Notes under the pieces: model-generated
Databases searched by the model: none
Seen by the model: only the letters and a program-made list of their open reading frames with translations
Told to the model about the DNA's origin: nothing
Assembly: GCA_963971305.1 (NCBI GenBank)
Contig: CAXARO010000937.1
Span: 21,081-85,080 of the forward strand
Source of the DNA: Arcuatula senhousia
Lineage: Eukaryota; Mollusca; Bivalvia; Mytilida; Mytilidae
Direction of reading: 5' to 3'
DNA: 64,000 nucleotides
Part shown: one piece after another, positions 12,824 through 22,754 of the stretch
Numbering within the stretch: position 1 is the stretch's first letter
How the letters are laid out: every line of letters starts with the position of its first letter
Translations under genes and position numbers: made by a program

Positions 12824-13995
12824 CGGCTATTGGTACTTTGCGGAACGGAACGGAACGAAACGGAACGGAACGGAACAAGACATGGGGATCCATAAGGGGA
12901 AAATTTTTATTAATATATTTTTTTTAACTATGACAAGGACTTGCTTCTAAACTAGTCCTTGTGTATGAATTTCACATTTTTGTATCATAAATTAAAAGTT
13001 TTATAAATCATCCCTACTTTAATAGTCTGTTCAGATATTTAAAGCTATATTTTAACATGGCCTTAAATAATTAGTAAACTAGTAAGTTGTCAACGCATAA
13101 TGAAAGTCATTGCTGTCTCTCAGCCATTTTTTTACTTAAATAAGACATATGTACATGAAGATAAATTTGAGAATACAATCTTGTTCCGTTTCGTTCCGTT
13201 AAATACCATTACCCGGGGGCTAATGGTACTTTGCGGAACGGAACGGAACAAAACTTTTTTCTTCCAAATTTCATTTTCGCACAAAGTTTCCACCATCGTG
13301 ATAAGAAATAGACATATGAAACACTTGAAATGTAAAGAAAATACAACAAGTTGTCCGCAATTATTTATTATACCTACCTTCTGAGAAGATGAACCTATTC
13401 AGGCTAGAACTAAAAGGGGTGCGTTTAGATCTAGGTATAGTATTGGGTTATCTTAGAAATAGATGATAGAGACTCTGATATGCTACTAATGACGAAAATC
13501 GAAAAAAAAATCTTGTTCCGTTTCGTTCCGTTAAATACCATTACCCGGGGGCTAATGGTACTTTGCGGAACGGAACGGAACAAAAAATTTTTCTTCCAAA
13601 TTTCATTTTCGCACAAAGTTTCCACCATCATGATAAGAAATAGACATATGAAACACTTGAAATGTAAAGAAAATACAACAAGTTGTCCGCATAATAAATG
13701 GCTGAGAGACAGCAATGACTTTCATTATGCGTTGACAACTTACTAGTTTACTAATTATTTAAGGCCATGTTAAAATATAGCTTTAAATATCTGAACAGAC
13801 TATTAAAGTAGGGATGATTTATAAAACTTTTAATTTATGATACAAAAATGTGAAATTCATACACAAGGACTAGTTTAAAAGCAAGTCCTTGTCATAGTTA
13901 AAAAAAATATATTAATAAAAATTTTCCCCTTATGGATCCCCATGTCTTGTTCCGTTCCGTTCCGTTTCGTTCCGTTCCGAAAAGTACCAATAGCC
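12824..13995. mobile_element. hAT-like foldback element with GGAAC-rich ends
   Basis: Left end GGCTATTGGTACTTTGCGG and right-end reverse complement GGCTATTGGTACTTTTCGG begin inverted arms of about 300 bp that are nearly identical. The flanks carry the same 8 bp, CTAAAAAT, at 12816-12823 and 13996-14003, as expected for a hAT insertion. A ~185-bp segment is duplicated inside (about 13180-13364 and 13509-13692). In each copy a right-end-like and a left-end-like tip abut (ACCATTACCCGGGGGCTAAT). No transposase. Confidence 0.8.
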
Positions 13996-14156
13996 CTAAA
14001 AATCTCCCACGTGCACATGAGTAATCTTTTTACATATATGTGGGAGATATCAAACTTTTCATCAACTTTGTGGAATTAAGACTCGCACCTAATGTGGGAG
14101 GTTTAATACATGTAGGTATGGTCCCCTCATGCTGGGACGGGGGGACACTGCCTTTA

Positions 14157-14372
14157 ATGAAAGGTAAGATTTTTAGGAACATGTTATCATAGTAATGATC
14201 TATACTTATTCAATTATAATGTATTTTCAACATTTTTTTAGCAAAGGAAGTCTTAGAATTTCTAGACGTGCATTCTATTGTTTTAGAGGAGGACGGTACT
14301 GCTTTAACGTCCGACGATGTTTTGGCGTCGTTTGACAAAGCCACCGTGATGGCGTTGAACAATAATCAATGA
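14157..14372 (+). CDS. Short spliced ORF with CIDE-N-like C-terminal half
   Basis: Candidate exons are 14157-14163 (ATGAAAG|GTAAGA) and 14242-14372 (TTTTTTTAG|CAAAGG), joining to 45 residues. The segment VLEEDGTALTSDDVLASF strongly resembles the second half of a CIDE-N (ubiquitin-like) domain, where VLEEDGT-V is the hallmark. The first half is not visible directly upstream, so the true 5' exon may lie elsewhere or be lost. The same frame continues after two stops into a further coding-like stretch at 14400-14505. It sits just inside the right terminus of the 13.3-kb element. It may be a decayed second transposon protein or a captured exon. Confidence 0.45.
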
Positions 14373-14399
14373 TATACTCCAAGTTCCAAGTCATAAGAC

Positions 14400-14577
14400 A
14401 TGAAAGAAGCATCATGTAACCAGGAGTCTGTGCCTGTGGATGATGTCTGTGCAAGACTGGAGCTAATTCGGAAAAAAGACTACATGTACGTGGGAAATTG
14501 CCAGATTTAAGGTCACGGTTAAAAAACTTATTAGGCTACATAATGACCTGTATGAGAAATTCCTTCTTATTGAATGA
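14400..14577 (+). pseudogene. Degenerate coding stretch downstream of the CIDE-N-like exon
   Basis: From ATG 14400 the frame reads about 36 residues (MKEASCNQESVPVDD...) before a stop. A neighbouring frame then reads EIARFKVTVKKLIRLHNDLY to a stop near 14575. Both look like protein rather than random sequence, but the frame breaks suggest decay. Family unknown. Confidence 0.3.
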
Positions 14578-14589
14578 AGCAGAGGTACC

Positions 14590-14958
14590 TTTTTATTGAA
14601 TGGCGGGAAAACAACACCGGACAATTAGCAGTTGGCCATTCACAATTGGCATTTGACAAATAGCATTGGCACTTTATAAAAAGCATTGGCACTTCACAAA
14701 AAAATATCACTAGCATTTGAAAATTGGCATCGGCATGTTCAAAAATTGGAATTTCACAATTGGCATTATCAATCGCATTGGCATTTACTACTTGGCATTA
14801 TCAATCGCATTGGCATTTATCACTTGGCATTAGCAATGGCATTGACATTTACCACTTGGCATTAGCAATGGCATTGACATTTAACACTTGGCAATAGCAA
14901 TGGCATAGTCATTTACCATTTGGCATTAGCAATTGGCAATGTCCCTCCAGGTATTCTG
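14590..14958 (-). repeat. Right terminal inverted repeat with subterminal iterations
   Basis: Reverse-complement partner of 1662-1990: ATTGGCATTAGCAATGGCA-type units ending GGCAATGTCCCTCCAGGTAT. Same motif content as the left end but slightly longer, with added CACTTTATAAAA/CACTTCACAAAA units. Confidence 0.75.
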
Positions 14959-15591
14959 TACTTATAGAACAAAATAAGCAAAAACGCACTGACAGGGGTC
15001 CTTTTGATAGCCATTTCCCGTGTTAAAAGTGACTGAAAATGGCACTTATGTCCTTAACTAGAATTGAATTTTATTTTTGTTAATATGATGTCTATTAGAA
15101 ACAACAAAAAGGCATGCATTTGTATAGTTTGAAAGCGTTTTAATAAACTAATTATAAATGTAAATATACAATCGTTCGACTGTACACTCCGTTGCGATTC
15201 ACCAGTACACTTCGTTGTGCGTTCATGGAAAACCACTGTACACTTCGTTGACAGCTCTCATTATTGTATTTCTTTCCATGGTCCCCACATTATTTATCTG
15301 CTTATAATTTTTCAACAACGAAGTTCAGGAATAATAGACCATAGCACAATATATTTTTGATTCCAACAAAAAATTAAAATGTCGAATCCTACGAAAACAT
15401 ATGGAAAACTCCTAAAACTTTTTCATGTAAAGATAATCCTGGTAATTTGAAAACCAATTTACTGTGTGCTTGAACCTTAAAGTGATCCGTTGCAAACTAA
15501 ACCTGAATAAAGACTTTTCAAGAGATCGATGAGCTGAAAGTGCAAGCACGCAACAAGTTTTGACTTACTTGGCCAAAACATACATTTAGAT

Positions 15592-15995
15592 TAGGGATGG
15601 CAACGGTTAACCGGTTAACGGGTTATTCGGTCGGAAAGACCGTAACCGGTTACAAATTTCAGTAACAGATTAATCGTAAAAACCAAAAAGAAAACTAATG
15701 TTTTGTTACTTTTTCATTGTATATTTAAATTTCAATTAGAATTAGGACTTAATTAATAATCAGCAACACAAAAAAATGATTGAAGTGGATAATTAGCGAA
15801 GATTGTTTATACAAACGATCACTAATAGTAACAAAAACATTTAAGATTTTAAGCCTTGCTCATTGCAGTTTAATTGAACATTTTTTGTTTGTTAAAACTG
15901 TATCCCTACATGTATCACTCGGTTAACCGGTTAATCGGTCGGACGATCTTATACGATTAACCGGTTAGTATATATTAACCTGTTTGCCAACCCTA
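15592..15995. mobile_element. hAT-type MITE (404 bp)
   Basis: Termini TAGGGATGGCAACGG and the reverse complement of GTTTGCCAACCCTA, with GGTTAACCGGTTAA-rich subterminal sequence on both sides. Flanks ATTTAGAT (15584-15591) and ATTTAAAT (15996-16003) are an 8-bp target duplication with one mismatch, the hAT hallmark. No ORF. Confidence 0.85.
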
Positions 15996-16079
15996 ATTTA
16001 AATCATATTTTTTTCAGTTTAAAAACATATAAGCCAAAACAAGAAAAACCCCTATTTTTCGACTTTAAAGGTCCATTAT

Positions 16080-16200
16080 CTATGTCAACTTGAATCCAGT
16101 GTAGACTTAAGTAGAGCTAAATGAGCTCACTAGCAAGCAACAGCTTTTCTCAATCTGCAATAATTTTTATTATATTCAAAAGCATAAAACGCAGTATGAG
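16080..16200 (-). repeat. Fragment of repeat family A
   Basis: Contains GAGCTAAATGAGCT and GCAAGCAACAGCTTTTCTC, as in the tandem core at 62500-63470. Isolated and diverged. Confidence 0.6.
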
Positions 16201-16315
16201 CGGAGAAGTAGGCATATTATTGTTTTCATATAGAATTATAACATGTATATAACTCAATTTGGCTGTGGGTTGGCTTTAAAGTATCTACCTTTTGGAGCGC
16301 GGTGGCTTATAGAAC

Positions 16316-17107
16316 TGGGGCCTTATTTTCGAAGCTATCTTAGGACTTAGTGACAGCTAAGCAGCCTACTAAACCACATCTTAGTCCTAAGTCAAATTTT
16401 CGTACCTGTCTTAATTTGAAAATTTCCTAAGGATCATCATAAATTTAGGAAGATAAATTGGGTGATTTAAGGAATTCCAAATATTTTAGGATACCAATTT
16501 TATTCAAAAATGTCTTTAAGAAATCGTTTCTGTTTATGTCTCCAGTCTATTATTATATTTTTTTACATAAACTTTACCCCAAAAATTGTTTTGTTGTTAT
16601 GTGATCTCAAAAAGTTAATGTAAAGTCTTGAGGTCAAGGTGGACTTGTGTAAATAAGAATATTTAATTTGTGATATTCCGAACAAAAAATGGGCTTAGTT
16701 TCATCCACGTCATTTTGCACTTTGCTTTATAAAACACAAAACATAAGCTTATTAAAACTTTTTTTATCATAAAGAATGAAGTGATAAGAATTCGCAGATT
16801 ACGCATGATTTTTACTTTTCAACTTAATTCACTCACTTTCAAAAGTATATGCATATGCTTACATCAAAATTACTTAAATGTAAATAGATAGTTATCTTTA
16901 AAAATAAGATAGGTAAAATTTATTTAAAATTTACACCATGCACGTACAATATTTTCGATTCCCTTACTTATTACAAAGTTAGGAATTCCTAGTCAGGAAG
17001 TTCTTAAGAAAGCTGAGACGTTCCATAGGAAGTTCCTAAGATGTTCCTAAATCAATTGCTGAGACATACCTTAGGAAATTCCCAAGAAATTTTCCAAAAT
17101 AAGGCCC
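16316..17107. mobile_element. MITE with GGGGCCTTATTTT termini (~790 bp)
   Basis: GGGGCCTTATTTTCGAAGC at the left pairs with AAAATAAGGCCCC at the right. Subterminal CTTAGGA/TCCTAAG motifs iterate on both sides. No ORF; target duplication unclear. Confidence 0.7.
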
Positions 17108-17219
17108 CTGATCATTAAACTACTGGTCAAACCCCACGCGTGGCAAGGTTTCTAGGCACATAACGTTGCTTGTGGTTTTCCCCGATTTTCTAGCTAGGAA
17201 TATCGGTCGGACTTTCAAC

Positions 17220-17375
17220 CCACACAAGTCTGGTGATCATGCAAGGGCCTCATATTAGCCAAACGGTCGTTAATCTTTCCGTCGGTCATAAGCTCTTCAG
17301 AGCGAATGTTTATTGTTTGACTTATTGATGTGTACACACCGGCGTTGAATAAATCTTACCTTATATTTTTTTTTA
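17220..17375. repeat. Inverted partner of 4612-4750
   Basis: AGCTCTTCAGAGC, TTGTTTGACT and AATAAATCTTACC appear as reverse complements in intron 2 of the integrase gene. A dispersed repeat. Confidence 0.6.
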
Positions 17376-17509
17376 AACGTAAGAAAGTAAACTCCAAACC
17401 ATTGCGAGTTGGGCTATAATCGTGAGGTGAACATATGAAAAGGTGATACTATGAACATCAAACATGAAATTCGCTTTGTTGATTGATTGATTGATTGATT
17501 GATATTCAG

Positions 17510-17805
17510 TTATTTTGTGTTTCCATGTTTTACATGTTGTCTGTTTTTGTCCCGTTCTTGTTGGTGTTTTTAATGGTTTGTCTCTGCCCTTTCAGACTTT
17601 TGACATTCGAATACCCCATTGCATTGGTACCTCTGCTTCTTTCAGAGGTGCAAGTGTATTTTATCTAAAGAATCAAAGAAGCACACATGGGGCATTCGAG
17701 TGTCAAAAGTCCGAAAGAGCAACGATAGACCCATCAATCACGAAAGAGAACCGCACGACGTGACACAAAACACAAAAAACTCAAATCAACCGATCAGAAA
17801 TTGAC
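17510..17805. mobile_element. Foldback MITE (~290 bp)
   Basis: CAGACTTTTGACATTCGAAT in the left arm pairs with the reverse complement of CATTCGAGTGTCAAAAGTCC in the right arm, around a short TCTTTCAGAGG centre. Related half-arms are seen near 9560-9700. Open frames across it are by-products. Confidence 0.65.
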
Positions 17806-17956
17806 CGAGTTTACCAATCAACTATCTCTGACTTCATATATTACATAAAAGACGGAAAAACAAAACCCCGCTCACCCGTTAGCTTGAAAAACCATGTAGA
17901 GGGGCGGACTTTCAATTGAACTATAAGTATATCTTTTGAAACAAAACTACAATTTT

Positions 17957-18215
17957 ATGAGTGAGTGTGTGTGAGTGTGTTCGAATCAAACGCCTTTTTC
18001 GACTAATTTAGAGCCACGTAAGGCGGACCGTCATTTTTTTTTTGTGGAGTAAACCGGCACTGGGAGGTAACCAGCAAACCTAATCAGATGCAGGTTGTGT
18101 TCCCTAAAATGTAATTTACGAACTGGACCTTAACACCACCTGAGAGGTTATCGGCTAGTGATCAATATTGTGGTCTTTAAACCAGCGTTCAAACCTTTAG
18201 GTCACGTAGACCCGA
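17957..18215 (-). mobile_element. tRNA-derived SINE, diverged copy
   Basis: Aligns in order with the better copy at 41668-41951: TGAGAGGTTATCGGCTAGTGATCAAT..., AACCTAATCA-AT-CAG, and a GTGTGTGAGTGTG tail at its 3' end. Much of the tRNA-like head has decayed. Confidence 0.6.
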
Positions 18216-18685
18216 GTCTAGACATGGCTAATCAGTAAACAACTGCGCCTATTATCACCTTGAAACGTGTACAAATGCATAATTATACAAGTTGGCATTG
18301 CTATTTTGTTACACGCATCAAGTAGTGACGAAGTGTACAGATACATAAGGATTTGCCGCAACGAAGTGTACAGTTACTAAATCGATAGACATGTCAAACA
18401 AATAGATTTTAAATCATATTAAACTTAAATTACGCTCAGCATTTATATATACATGCAAAAAGTATATATTTTTCTCACTGCCAAGGTATAAAAACTATTA
18501 AAATCACAAAGAAACCTTGGTTAAAACATGCTATTTCAACAGAGGCTTGTTCCAAAATTGATAACACGGCACTGCGTTTTTGGATTTGCACTGTCTTATG
18601 CGTGTAGAAAATGGAAAAAAGCAAATTAAACAGTCGTATAATTCGCCCCTTAGTCTTCTGAAATCATTTCCGTCGAGATAAACTT

Positions 18686-19479
18686 ACAAAGGATGGGTTG
18701 CGATAAGGCCCTATTTTGGCCCATATATAGGCGAAAAATAAAAAGTTTTTCTTAGCATGTTCCTGTATGTCTTATTTTGTAGCAAAATGGTTGTACTGTT
18801 GTAAAAGACTATTTTTAGATACTTTTGCACGAGCACAGCTTCAAAAATTCGGTTCAAAATTGACCCATTTTGAATAAAAATTTCATCTTTATTTAAAGAA
18901 AATTTTAAGGTAGGGCTTCAATAAATTGAATTTTTGTGCTAAAATACTTGAAGCCATTGTTTACAATTCTATAAAATGTTCATCATATATCTACATCACT
19001 TTTAACAACAGTTTTGGAATTGAAATGACCGCTTAGCGCATGAAATAGGAAGAAAACGAACAGATTTCGAACTTTTTTTAACTACTGACAACAAGTTCAA
19101 AAGTTATAGTCTTTTTAAATTTTTAGTATGTTTTGCACGCGGAACCAGCTTGAAACTTTCATGAAAGATGTTTTTAAGTAATACAAGTTTTTGAATAAAA
19201 TATGGAGCTGGTTCCGCGTGCAAGGCTATACTTCCGATAAGGATACATATCACTAATTTGTGCAACTTTCCCATAAGCATAATGTTAAAACATTTGCGGT
19301 GGTTCATTTCAAGCAGCATTAACTAAAAATAAAGCAAGCTTTTCAACTACAGACGTTTATTTTCAAAGAATAGAAATATTAACCTTTCCAACAAGACAGT
19401 TTGTGATAGAATTTACTGAATTTTATTTTTGACTTTCGCGGTGGGCTGAAAAGGGGTCTTATCGCAACCCATCCTTTAC
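18686..19479. mobile_element. TIR element with AAAGGATGGGTTGCGATAAG ends (~790 bp)
   Basis: AAAGGATGGGTTGCGATAAG at the left pairs with CTTATCGCAACCCATCCTTT at the right. An internal inverted pair, TTGCACGCGGAACCAGCT (~19131) and AGCTGGTTCCGCGTGCAA (~19205), forms a second stem. No transposase. Confidence 0.7.
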
Positions 19480-19538
19480 CATTTAAATTGCTTTTAAATC
19501 AAGAAATCTGATCAAATGTTAAGGTCTTCTCGACTCGA

Positions 19539-19690
19539 ACGCATTGACTTCCGGGTTCGACTGTATAGCGGTTGTACAGGGTGAATATACAAATTACAAA
19601 AATAAATATAAATCACATCAATATCATAAATTACCAATAAATTATAATAAAACAACAATATTTTTGGCACAAAAGTCCGCCAAGCCAAAG
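19539..19690. repeat. Second copy of the 893-1499 repeat
   Basis: GACTTCCGGGTTCGACTGTA is the reverse complement of the string near 1475-1496, and the following ~97 bp match 981-1078 almost exactly. Its order differs from the first copy. Confidence 0.75.
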
Positions 19691-19975
19691 GCCGCCAAAA
19701 ATACCAAATATATAAAACCTTTCTACTTATTGCTTTCTCTTTCTCTTAAAAATAAAATAGTCCTAAAGCACAACACTTCAAAACGCATAAAGGTAATGAA
19801 GTAAGTGCAATCCACTCAAAGCACTTAAAGGCTAAAAATGGACTAAAAGGGAAAAAAGCACCATGTTCTGGGTAACTTCTTCCTGAAAAGAGAAAAAGAA
19901 AACAAGATTAGAAAAGTAAAATTTTATAACTGAATATACAAAAACACAAAATACATCCAATCTACTATTAAAACA

Positions 19976-21204
19976 TTAAAGTTGAACATGTCTAATAATA
20001 TTAATAAACTTGAGTCTTAGCCTTGCTGTACCCGCATTATTTAAGGTAGTACTCCACAATTAATTTATTTAGCTCATTTTTGCATTTGCTTGACGTTGAC
20101 TATTTTGTCCCGGGTTCTTGTAATCGCTTAAACTGCTTTTTGCGCTTTAAACTAGGTGGTGTTCCAAACTCCAGGCATGTTTAGTCGTGTTTAGTGCCGT
20201 GTTTGGTTTCTTTGTTGTACTCGTTGCCCCTAGCAACTCTTAACTTTTGTCAAAAATTTGGACGACAAAATACGCAAAAATCGGGGTTTTGTCCTTTTTT
20301 TGAACGTTGCCAGTAGTCGAGCTTTCGGTTCAGGTGAAACTTAACATGTATGAAATGAAAGCCCGACAACAGTCCTTTCTTTTAAGACCAAATAAACCTA
20401 TCCGACTTCGGCTCTTTTTTCCGCTAAAATTGTTCAAACTTAAAAATCTAAAAATAACACATTTAAATTTAAGCCCATCCGCTGGTCACCATGCACAGCC
20501 GGAAGCGACGCTTTATGATCATTTGTATTGATTTTTCGAAATTATTCTTTAAAACAATAACCGTGGATCGTAATTTTTTTATAACGGGTCAAGATTTTTT
20601 ATTTGTCTTGTTTTAAGACCAAAACGAATCAACATTTTCATTTAACAAAAAAGTTCACAGGGGCCACATACGAAAACAATACTGTGGAAAAATCCTAATT
20701 GTGGAGTACTACCTAAATGCAAACCATCATTTGGGGCAAATAAAGATGCACCCGGTCTATTTTCATGTAAAAAACTTCTATAAAGATTAGAAAATAAAAC
20801 TTTTCGTCTAGCACACAACTTCTTCAATTCTGAATTAACAACACGCACAGTTTTATCAGTGACAGCAAAATCTACTAAACGAGGTAAAATAGAAGTAACC
20901 ACTATAACAGCAGCAGTTTTACTTTTAATAGCATGTAGTAAATCACCATAATAAGACAAAATTTTACTAACACTATGTGAACAAATATTATTAGTACCAA
21001 CATGAACAAGAACTATGTCTAAATCATTTAAATTAACTACTACCCTGTTTATCAAATCCGTTAATCTACCAATAGTAGACCCTGGAAAAGCCTGAACAGT
21101 GCAATCACGAATTCCACTGACGTACTTAGGTATTGAAGCAGAAATAATAGTTGTTTTTCTTCTAAAAAATCTCCCTGAAAAAACAACTTTATTATGAACA
21201 TAAA
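19976..21204 (-). pseudogene. SGNH-hydrolase ORF of a Ngaro/DIRS-like element, split by a MITE
   Basis: On the minus strand a frame runs from about 21204 down to 20714 and resumes at 20044 after a MITE, ending with TAA at 19976. It carries the SGNH landmarks LVHVGTNNI (block III) and, across the MITE, DGLHL + NNAGTARL (block V). The block I GDS is not seen; the matching place reads VVFSGRF. An acceptor-like TTTTTTCAG precedes GGAGATTTTTT. Immediately upstream on the same strand is a tyrosine-recombinase C-terminus, and Ngaro-type retrotransposons are known to carry both domains. Role in the element is unknown; the copy is dead because of the insertion. Confidence 0.65.
20045..20713. mobile_element. 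MITE inserted in the SGNH ORF (669 bp, 3-bp TSD)
   Basis: Termini GGTAGTACTCCACAATTA and its reverse complement. The flanks both read TAA (20042-20044, 20714-20716). Removing the element plus one TAA restores an open frame across the conserved HLN motif of the SGNH domain, so both borders and the 3-bp duplication are fixed by coding logic. Confidence 0.85.
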
Positions 21205-21345
21205 ATGTGATTTCTAACTTTTTCAGCCACTAAAATTTTATCATTTAAAGTTGATTTAAGATATCTTTTATAAGCGTCACTTTTCCAATCACCATAAATT
21301 TGTATTAACTCACTAGGAACATTGGCTGAAAAGGCAAAAGAAGCC
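21192..21345 (-). pseudogene. Tyrosine recombinase C-terminus (Ngaro/DIRS-like)
   Basis: The minus frame reads GASFAFSANVPSELIQIYGD then WKSDAYKRYL and stops at 21192. The G-A-S-F-A-F...VP-ELI---GDWKSDAY-RYL arrangement is the C-terminal signature of eukaryotic tyrosine recombinases in DIRS/Ngaro and Crypton elements, with the catalytic tyrosine in the last part. The upstream RRG and catalytic Arg/His region is missing because a LINE fragment on the other strand begins at about 21338. With the SGNH ORF next to it, a Ngaro-like origin is favoured over Crypton. Confidence 0.7.
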
Positions 21346-21636
21346 CCACAAAGAACATGTACAGAAGCAATATTAAGAGTCTTAAATACATTTTCAATAG
21401 ATAATAAAATAAATGACTTAAATGAAATAAATAAAAATTATTTGTATAAATATATAAAAACCCAAGAAAATAAGATTCCATTTTATTTAACTCATCCAAA
21501 CAAGTTAGTTAGAAAACTAATAACAAAATTCAGAGTAAGTGATCATGAACTACTAATAGAAACTGGAAGATACAAAAACATTCCAAGAGATAAGAGACTG
21601 TGTACTACATGCAACATATTGGATGATGAACTTTAA
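21338..21636 (+). pseudogene. LINE ORF2 C-terminal fragment
   Basis: Reads KFRVSDHELLIETGRYKNIP and then a Cys-x2-Cys start (CTTCNILDDEL). This matches the C-terminal region of the LINE copy at 25800-26425 (FRVSDHTLEIETGRYKNIPR...CRFC). Truncated at both ends; the sequence leaves the LINE after about 21633. Confidence 0.75.
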
Positions 21637-21794
21637 TGGGACGCGCCAGCCGATTTTTGTTCAACAGGTGGCGTGGTTGATTTAACATTTATTATTCGGA
21701 ACTCTCCTCCGGAACGCTTCTAATTTATCGTTACTACAGAATGTCGTCATGTTTTGAAATTGAACTTTATGATAATAATAGAGAACAACTATTT

Positions 21795-21935
21795 ACCTTT
21801 ATGGAAAGCGATAGGTATCTTCTTACTTCAGACTTCTGATTTCGGAGTTCCGATTTCTGATTTTAGAGTTCTGACTTCTGAGTTCAAAGTTCCGACTTTT
21901 GATTTCAGAGTTCATACTTCGGAGTTCACAGATAT
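21795..21935 (+). repeat. TCTGATTTC-type minisatellite
   Basis: Iterates (A/T)CTTCTGATTT-AGTTC units after GGAAAGCGATAGGTATCTTC. The same flank plus repeat appears reversed at 33525-33620 and as a long array at 28110-28556. Confidence 0.75.
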
Positions 21936-22284
21936 ATATATATTCAATACGTGGATCGTGTCTTTCTGGCACATATTCCATATTCTTTCGTATTTAATAT
22001 TTATGTAACACGATAATGACTGATGAAAAGGATGAATCTGAGAAGAAACTATGACACACCTATTTTGGAAGTTATAGAATATATAGAAGAAGACATTCCA
22101 AGCAACTTTCGAAATCTTGGACAGAATTCAATGTGGACGAGATAACAAGTTATTCATGGTGTCAGGTAGGATAACTAATTCATTTTGACTGGATAGATTT
22201 GGTAGATAAGTTTATCAATTCTAATTGATAGATATAAGACCGTGTCTATTATTTTTTGACGATTCAAAATGGCGAACACAATTT

Positions 22285-22395
22285 TCAATTCCCATGTCCT
22301 ATAGACAATTTGTGAAATTGTTAGCGCCGGACGGCGGGTGGACGGATTGGCGACGGACGCCAAGTGATGACTAGGTAACGTCGACTTCGGTACAA
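22285..22395 (+). repeat. Right end of a diverged repeat family A copy
   Basis: GACGGACGCCAAGTGATGA...GAGCTAAAAAA tail as at the end of the 62448-63771 insertion. The rest is not recognisable. Confidence 0.55.
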
Positions 22396-22754
22396 GTGAG
22401 CTAAAAAACGTAAATTCAACATTTTATCTTATATTTTATTGACGTATATTTAAATAAAACTTTCAAAAATGAATCAAAGTAGACGGAAACATAAACTGAA
22501 TGACCTTATAGTCACTAACTCGGATCTATACCAGACTCAACTCCGTATCATAAAAAATACACATTTTCTATAAAAGAGAGACCACGGCACTGTTTTGTCT
22601 GCTGTTTTGTGAAAGCAAACTGATTAATTATGGTTTTAAAACAAAAGAAAATCTATGAGGTTTTCATGTCAGTATAGTCTTACCCATTAAATATTGTTTT
22701 ATAACCTTTTTTCTTAGGCAAAGAAGTTTTATTTTATACATTTATGTTCTACAA

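Larger units (their letters stand above)
1662..14958. mobile_element. 13.3-kb TIR transposon carrying an integrase-core gene
   Basis: The left end (CGGAATACCTGGAGGGACAT, 1662 on) and the reverse complement of the right end (CAGAATACCTGGAGGGACAT, ending at 14958) match. Both continue into long arrays of TGCCAATG/GTAAATGCC-like repeats, making inverted termini of roughly 330-370 bp. A TA dinucleotide flanks both borders (1660-1661 and 14959-14960), which could be a TA target duplication. The first gene inside the left terminus is an intact three-exon DDE integrase-core gene. Inside lie a nested TIR element (8850-10698), a hAT-like foldback (12824-13995), two tandem arrays and a CIDE-N-like exon pair. 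Family assignment is open: the gene and the termini could also have been brought together by chance. Confidence 0.65.
15175..18378. mobile_element. Possible element bounded by inverted GTACACTTCGTTG repeats
   Basis: CTGTACACTCCGTTG, AGTACACTTCGTTG and CTGTACACTTCGTTG occur in direct order at about 15179-15252. The reverse complements (GACGAAGTGTACAG, CAACGAAGTGTACAG) occur at about 18330-18373. This resembles subterminal transposon repeats, but no exact tips or target duplication can be fixed, and the interior is only other repeats. Confidence 0.35.

Noticed and set aside
13100..13746. Open frames of 88-94 residues in the GGAAC element
   Set aside because: They occur in duplicate because the underlying DNA is duplicated and inverted; no protein-like features.
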